Shown here: piece after piece, positions 14,314-17,482 of the stretch
Layout of the letters: every line of letters starts with the position of its first letter
Position numbering within the stretch: position 1 is the first letter of the stretch
DNA from: JANRKG01 sp033763635
Lineage (GTDB): Bacteria > Cyanobacteriota > Cyanobacteriia > GCF-001939115
DNA: 17,482 nucleotides
NCBI GenBank assembly: GCA_033763635.1
Contig: JANRKG010000431.1
Coordinates: 1-17,482, forward strand
Direction of reading: 5' to 3'
Translations under genes and position numbers: made by a program
Notes under the pieces: generated by a model
Databases searched by the model: none
Told to the model about the DNA's origin: nothing
What the model saw: the letters and a program-made list of their open reading frames with translations, nothing else

Positions 14314-15012
14314 TCAAAGCCCCCTCAAGACTGGTTCCCGCAGTAATTCCCTCGTCCCTTGTGTGACCGTCAAGTTTTTTCCTTTGGCAGACCAGGCCAG
14401 GATATACATAAACTCTCCCTTTTTTGCCATAAAGAGGGGGCCTTCAGGGGCGAAATCAGCGAGGGGCAAGCGTACCCGATTGGCTGGATTATTCTTTTCA
14501 ACGCCCACATAAAAACTCGGTTGTGATCCTTTTCCGCAAATACTCACCCAATAACTCCGGGTTTCTGCTGCCACTAGAACCGTTTCGCTGGAGAAGCAAT
14601 AGCTGGGAATATCTCGGCTGGGAGTAGCAGCATGGGTTTTCAATAAACTTTGGGCAATATTGAGTGGAATTCCTGCGCTTCGGCTGATATCTGCTGCCAT
14701 TGGCATCCCACCCCCCAACTTCACAACCCGCCAGTCATTTCCTTGTCTCTGTAAAGCAACGATCCCCCCTGCTTCGCCCATCAACCAACTTGCCAGCCCA
14801 TAGCCCTGCTGAAATGTCATTTTGGTAATTCTGGGTCTGGCTGCTAATCCCCGAACGGTCACAGCATCAGAGACGGCCCATTCGGCATTTTGTCGCTGGT
14901 CTTGAGAAACACCTTGGGCAACAGCAGGTGAATTCAATTGAGGAATCAGAATCCCAACGCTAGCAGGAAGTGCCAGGGATAGTAAGCAACCCAAACTCCA
15001 AAAGTTTTTCAT
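14314..15012 (-). CDS. Secreted protein of unknown function
   Basis: A 232-residue protein that I do not recognise. It starts with a clear signal peptide: MKNFWSLG, a hydrophobic core, and a likely cleavage after the VAQ region near residue 32. It should therefore be periplasmic or extracellular. ATG 15012 has GAGA in a Shine-Dalgarno position and gives the signal peptide; the same frame stays open upstream to 15192, but those 60 residues are unlike a coding N-terminus. The mature part looks mostly beta, with WRVVKLGGGMPM, YCFSSETVLVAAETRSYWVSICG (cysteines that could form a disulfide) and PSFYVGVEKN. It lies 221 bp after anbu on the same strand; its own promoter could be in that gap. Confidence 0.7.
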   Translation of the reverse strand: MKNFWSLGCLLSLALPASVGILIPQLNSPAVAQGVSQDQRQNAEWAVSDAVTVRGLAARPRITKMTFQQGYGLASWLMGEAGGIVALQRQGNDWRVVKLGGGMPMAADISRSAGIPLNIAQSLLKTHAATPSRDIPSYCFSSETVLVAAETRSYWVSICGKGSQPSFYVGVEKNNPANRVRLPLADFAPEGPLFMAKKGEFMYILAWSAKGKNLTVTQGTRELLREPVLRGL

Positions 15013-15233
15013 AAATTTCTCTTTGCAACACAAAGTTTCCTTCAGAGAATATTGACATTCATTTCTGAAAGTAATCGTATTTCTGCCTGATAAGAATTGT
15101 TTGGGCGATCGAATTTCCGTAAGAATGCTGAAATTGAGAAAGAGTTTGTAGCCCTCTCCTACCAGAGCGATGGCTATTTCAGTAATGACCATTCTTTCAG
15201 GAAAACCTATAGCGAAAAAGTTTACGGTTTCTC

Positions 15234-15989
15234 CTATTCCTTATCGGTGTCTTTCATATAATTCTCCCAGTCAATACCGGGCATGCGATCGAAGGCTTCC
15301 CGCAAGGCACTCTCCCACAAACGGCGAATTTTCATGAGATAGGGAGCTTCAATCGGTAAGTGCAATTCGTATTTAATCTCAAAGCTGTTGCGCTCGTACA
15401 TGACAAGATCGATCGGTGGCCCAACGGAAATATTGGATTTCATCGTCGAATCAATGGAGAGCAGAGCGGACTTTGCCGCAGCCTCCAGGGGTAAGTCAAA
15501 GTGGAGGGTCCGATCCAGAATGGGTTTCCCATACTTGGCCTCCCCAATTTGCAAAAACGGAGTTTCGGGGGTTGCCTGAATGCAATTTCCTTGACTGTAA
15601 ATTAGAAAAAGTCCCGGTTCCTCCCCCTGCACTTGCCCACCCAGAAGCAGATTGCACTGATAGTCAATCCCATCCTGTTGCAACCAAGTCCGATCGGCCT
15701 CCTGAATCTGGCGCACCTTGGCCCCGATGTAACGGGCCACTTCATACAAACTGGGGAGAGAGTACAAGTTCTCGGCGGTTGCTGCTTTAATATCTCGATT
15801 TAATAGGGTCAGAACGGTCTGAGTCACTGCCAAATTACCGGAGGTACAGAGAATTAAGGCCCGTTCCCCTGGACAGCAAAAGGTAAATAATTTTTGATAC
15901 GTGGAAACATAATCGACCCCCGCATTTGTACGGGAGTCAGCCGCCATCACCAGGCCCGATCGCGTAATGATTCCGAGGCAGTAAGTCAT
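15234..15989 (-). CDS. anbu: Anbu, bacterial proteasome-like peptidase
   Basis: Anbu is an Ntn-hydrolase related to proteasome beta subunits and HslV that assembles into open helical or ring-like oligomers in the cytosol. The 251-residue product begins M-T-Y-C-L-G, so removal of Met exposes the catalytic Thr1. Counting from it, D17 (in MAADSRTNAG) and K32 (YQKLFTF) fill the proteasome-type active site. The segments ILCTSGNLAVTQTV, CNLLLGGQVQGEEPGLFLIY and KSALLSIDSTMKSN follow the Anbu pattern. In many proteobacteria anbu lies with genes for an alpha-E protein, a circularly permuted ATP-grasp and a transglutaminase; none is adjacent here. Physiological substrate unknown. Confidence 0.88.
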   Translation of the reverse strand: MTYCLGIITRSGLVMAADSRTNAGVDYVSTYQKLFTFCCPGERALILCTSGNLAVTQTVLTLLNRDIKAATAENLYSLPSLYEVARYIGAKVRQIQEADRTWLQQDGIDYQCNLLLGGQVQGEEPGLFLIYSQGNCIQATPETPFLQIGEAKYGKPILDRTLHFDLPLEAAAKSALLSIDSTMKSNISVGPPIDLVMYERNSFEIKYELHLPIEAPYLMKIRRLWESALREAFDRMPGIDWENYMKDTDKE

Positions 15990-16148
15990 GGATTGTTGGA
16001 TGCCTTTGATACTGTCATCTCCCAGTCAACCATAGAGGGATGCGATCGAGCCGGAAAATTTGTTCTATTAAGAATGCTATCCCTGTCGCCCGGTTAATTC
16101 CCAAATTTCGAATTCGCCGTCTAAGATTTTTTTGTGTCAGGGGTAATC

Positions 16149-16183
16149 GGGAATAGGGAATGTATTATCCGTTCCCTACCCCC
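16149..16183. repeat. Inverted repeat with GGGAATA heptamer character
   Basis: TAGGGAA (16154-16160) and TTCCCTA (16172-16178) are perfect complements around 11 bases, extended by GGG/CCC after a 2-base mismatch. The left part (GGGAATAGGGAAT) resembles heptamer short repeats frequent in cyanobacterial intergenic DNA. It lies 27 bp before the lipoprotein start and may fold in its 5' leader. Confidence 0.45.
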
Positions 16184-16209
16184 ATCATCCTTTAATTTTG
16201 GAGAAAACC

Positions 16210-16722
16210 ATGAGATTCCGCTTGATGCAACGTAGTGTCTTCGCCCTATTTATGGCTGTCCTGTTACTCGTGACGGGCTGTGCAACTCAAGCGCCCTCCC
16301 GGTGGGACCAGGCCCAGCAGCAAACCTCTCAACAAAAGAGTGGGCAGTCTGTTTCTAAGAAGGCCGAAGCAGGGGGCAGTTTTAATAAGTTCTTCCCCGA
16401 TCCCGGCAATGGGTTTGAACGAGTTTACACCCAGGAGAAGAAGGGATTTGCGGAAGCGAAATTGAAGAAGGACGGAAAGGATATGGCGATGCTATCCGTC
16501 TCAGATACCACAAACTTGCCAATGGCGGCTGAAAAATATCAGCAAAGTACCAAGAAGATTGCTGGCTATCCGGCTGTTGAACAGGGAACGACCACAACGG
16601 GGGTGCTAGTCGGTGATCGCTATCAAGTAAAAGTCCTGTCCCGCGATCCTTCCTTTACCGCCAGCGATCGAGAAGCCTGGATTCAAAGGTTTGACCTCCG
16701 GGGCCTCTCTCGTTTGAAATAG
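16210..16722 (+). CDS. Lipoprotein of unknown function
   Basis: A 170-residue protein with a lipoprotein signal: basic start (MRFRLMQR), hydrophobic core, and lipobox V-T-G-C24, so the mature N-terminus is a lipid-modified cysteine. Next comes a Gln/Ser/Lys-rich flexible linker (about 25-60). The folded region (about 60-165) contains FNKFFPDPGNGFERVYTQEK, KDGKDMAMLSVSDT and VGDRYQVKVLSRDPSFTASD. The last part (REAWIQRFDLRGL) suggests a compact alpha/beta domain. I do not recognise the family; there is a loose likeness in size and layout to PsbP-type lumenal lipoproteins, but no motif to back it. ATG 16210 is preferred because GGAG stands 6 bases before it; a TTG at 16198 would place that signal inside the gene. 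The following gene begins 76 bp later. Confidence 0.75.
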   Translation: MRFRLMQRSVFALFMAVLLLVTGCATQAPSRWDQAQQQTSQQKSGQSVSKKAEAGGSFNKFFPDPGNGFERVYTQEKKGFAEAKLKKDGKDMAMLSVSDTTNLPMAAEKYQQSTKKIAGYPAVEQGTTTTGVLVGDRYQVKVLSRDPSFTASDREAWIQRFDLRGLSRLK

Positions 16723-16758
16723 CTCGGTGTTCAATACGCCTGCCTGACTTATTTTCGG

Positions 16759-16798
16759 AAGGACTTTTGGGAAGAATTTAAGGACTTCAAGGACTTTT
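16759..16798 (+). promoter_or_regulatory. Three AAGGACTT repeats ending in the ribosome-binding site of the next gene
   Basis: AAGGACTT occurs at 16759, 16780 and 16789. The last copy places AAGGA 5 bases before ATG 16799 and is thus a good Shine-Dalgarno. The other two copies carry the same core but no start codon close after them. This looks like a local duplication of a ribosome-binding segment in the 76-bp spacer. Confidence 0.5.
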
Positions 16799-17482
16799 AT
16801 GAGCAAATCTATTTTTGAGTTGGTTGATAGTTTGCCGACGGGTGGAATCACAGTGTCTGCCCTGCGTGCCCTGGACTTCGTGGTTCCTGGTCAATGGCAG
16901 AACGTTGTGGGTTTTACGAACACGATCAAAACGGTGACAGGGGAAACGGATGAGGGATTGATTCAGCAGATTGGAGAACGGGCCATTACCCTGTTCAACG
17001 ATCGCTCTCAGGGCTATCAAAATGCCCTCTGGTTATACCAAACCGTTGACTTTACGGATAAAGCCCTGGGAACTGCGGCCCTGGCGAATAAAGTTGGAGA
17101 AAAAATTCCTCTCCTGGGTTTTCTGGGGAAACTGACCCCTAAAGCGGATAAAGCCCAAACGATTGACCTGTCCCTAAAGTTGGTGGCGGAATTGGTGGCT
17201 TTTTGCCAAATTAACGGCATTCCGGGTGACAGCATTGGTGACTTCGTTGCATCCTTGGGAGACTACAGTGGCGAGTCCCTAATGCGAATGGTGGCCCTGA
17301 TTTGCTTCGATGGTCTGGTTCCCCTGGGTTCCGATTTTCTGCTGAAGGCCCAATCGGTGATTAGCGGTCTGGGTCCCCAGGATTTGGAGCAAAATGCAAC
17401 CTTTCAACGCATGAATGACCTCATTCCTGGCGGAAATTCTGCGGGCAAATTGGGGTTCATTGGGGAAAGTTTTGACTCCGTG
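16799..17482 (+). CDS. Unrecognised protein, N-terminal 228 residues (3' truncated)
   Basis: From ATG 16799 the frame is open to the window end (228 codons, no stop). The protein starts MSKSIFELVDSLPTGGITVS and is largely helical, with amphipathic and hydrophobic segments (KVGEKIPLLGFLGKLTPKAD, MRMVALICFDGLVPLGSDFL). No signal peptide is seen, so it is probably cytosolic or peripheral to the membrane. I cannot assign a family. The strong AAGGA site before the ATG and cyanobacterial codon use support it as a real gene. Opposite-strand frames in this segment are less convincing. It follows the lipoprotein gene and may share its transcript. Confidence 0.75.
   Translation, partial: MSKSIFELVDSLPTGGITVSALRALDFVVPGQWQNVVGFTNTIKTVTGETDEGLIQQIGERAITLFNDRSQGYQNALWLYQTVDFTDKALGTAALANKVGEKIPLLGFLGKLTPKADKAQTIDLSLKLVAELVAFCQINGIPGDSIGDFVASLGDYSGESLMRMVALICFDGLVPLGSDFLLKAQSVISGLGPQDLEQNATFQRMNDLIPGGNSAGKLGFIGESFDSV

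Noticed and set aside
15013..15192. N-terminal extension of the secreted protein to 15192
   Set aside because: It would bury a good signal peptide 60 residues inside the protein; ATG 15012 has a plausible ribosome-binding site.
1..17482. CRISPR array, prophage or insertion sequence
   Set aside because: No regularly spaced direct repeats with unique spacers, and no transposase, integrase or phage structural gene are visible.

Overview
The window looks like chromosomal DNA of a cyanobacterium, probably filamentous and Leptolyngbya-like. Three things support this. The HIP1 octamer GCGATCGC occurs several times (for example near 130, 1819, 7018, 9962 and 11283) and CGATCG is frequent throughout. 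There are cyanobacterium-specific genes: carboxysome shell protein ccmP, Rubisco accumulation factor raf1 and a DUF2811 protein. The photolyase closely resembles the deazaflavin type of Synechococcus. I see no insertion sequence, prophage, CRISPR array, rRNA or tRNA. The interest lies in the intergenic regions and in a few altered key residues.

Layout. 1-2706 (+): end of an unrecognised gene, then folK (folate synthesis), a Nudix ADP-ribose-type pyrophosphatase and a CPD photolyase, closely spaced. 2707-2855 holds a dispersed hairpin repeat. 2856-4078: a secreted TPR protein (-) diverges from msrB (+), which converges through a strong hairpin on a DUF2811 gene (-). 4079-4670 has no gene. It contains a fully AT segment and then five same-direction DnaA-box-like nonamers at about 11- and 22-bp spacing, a candidate replication origin or DnaA-binding cluster.

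4671-10455 is a carbon-fixation neighbourhood. ccmP and an MFS transporter form a tight two-gene unit (-). raf1 lies head to head with ccmP across 46 bp and leads a (+) series: NTF2-like membrane-anchored protein, D-aminoacylase-family amidohydrolase and Mpo1/DUF962 protein. ccmP and raf1 both serve carboxysome and Rubisco biogenesis, so shared control of the short divergent promoter is plausible.

10456-10945 is an intergenic stretch with a 36-residue single-helix membrane ORF (+). On the (-) strand it also holds what looks like a complete small-RNA gene: a perfect CRP-type palindrome (TGTGA-N6-TCACA), a -10 box, a foldable body of about 100 nt and an intrinsic terminator.

10946-17482: malQ (4-alpha-glucanotransferase) is followed by a large EcsC/TerB-like protein (-). 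Next come a secreted protein of unknown function and the proteasome-like peptidase Anbu (-). A lipoprotein and the start of an unrecognised protein (+) run off the end.

All identifications are from reading the translated sequences and remembered family features. No database search was run.
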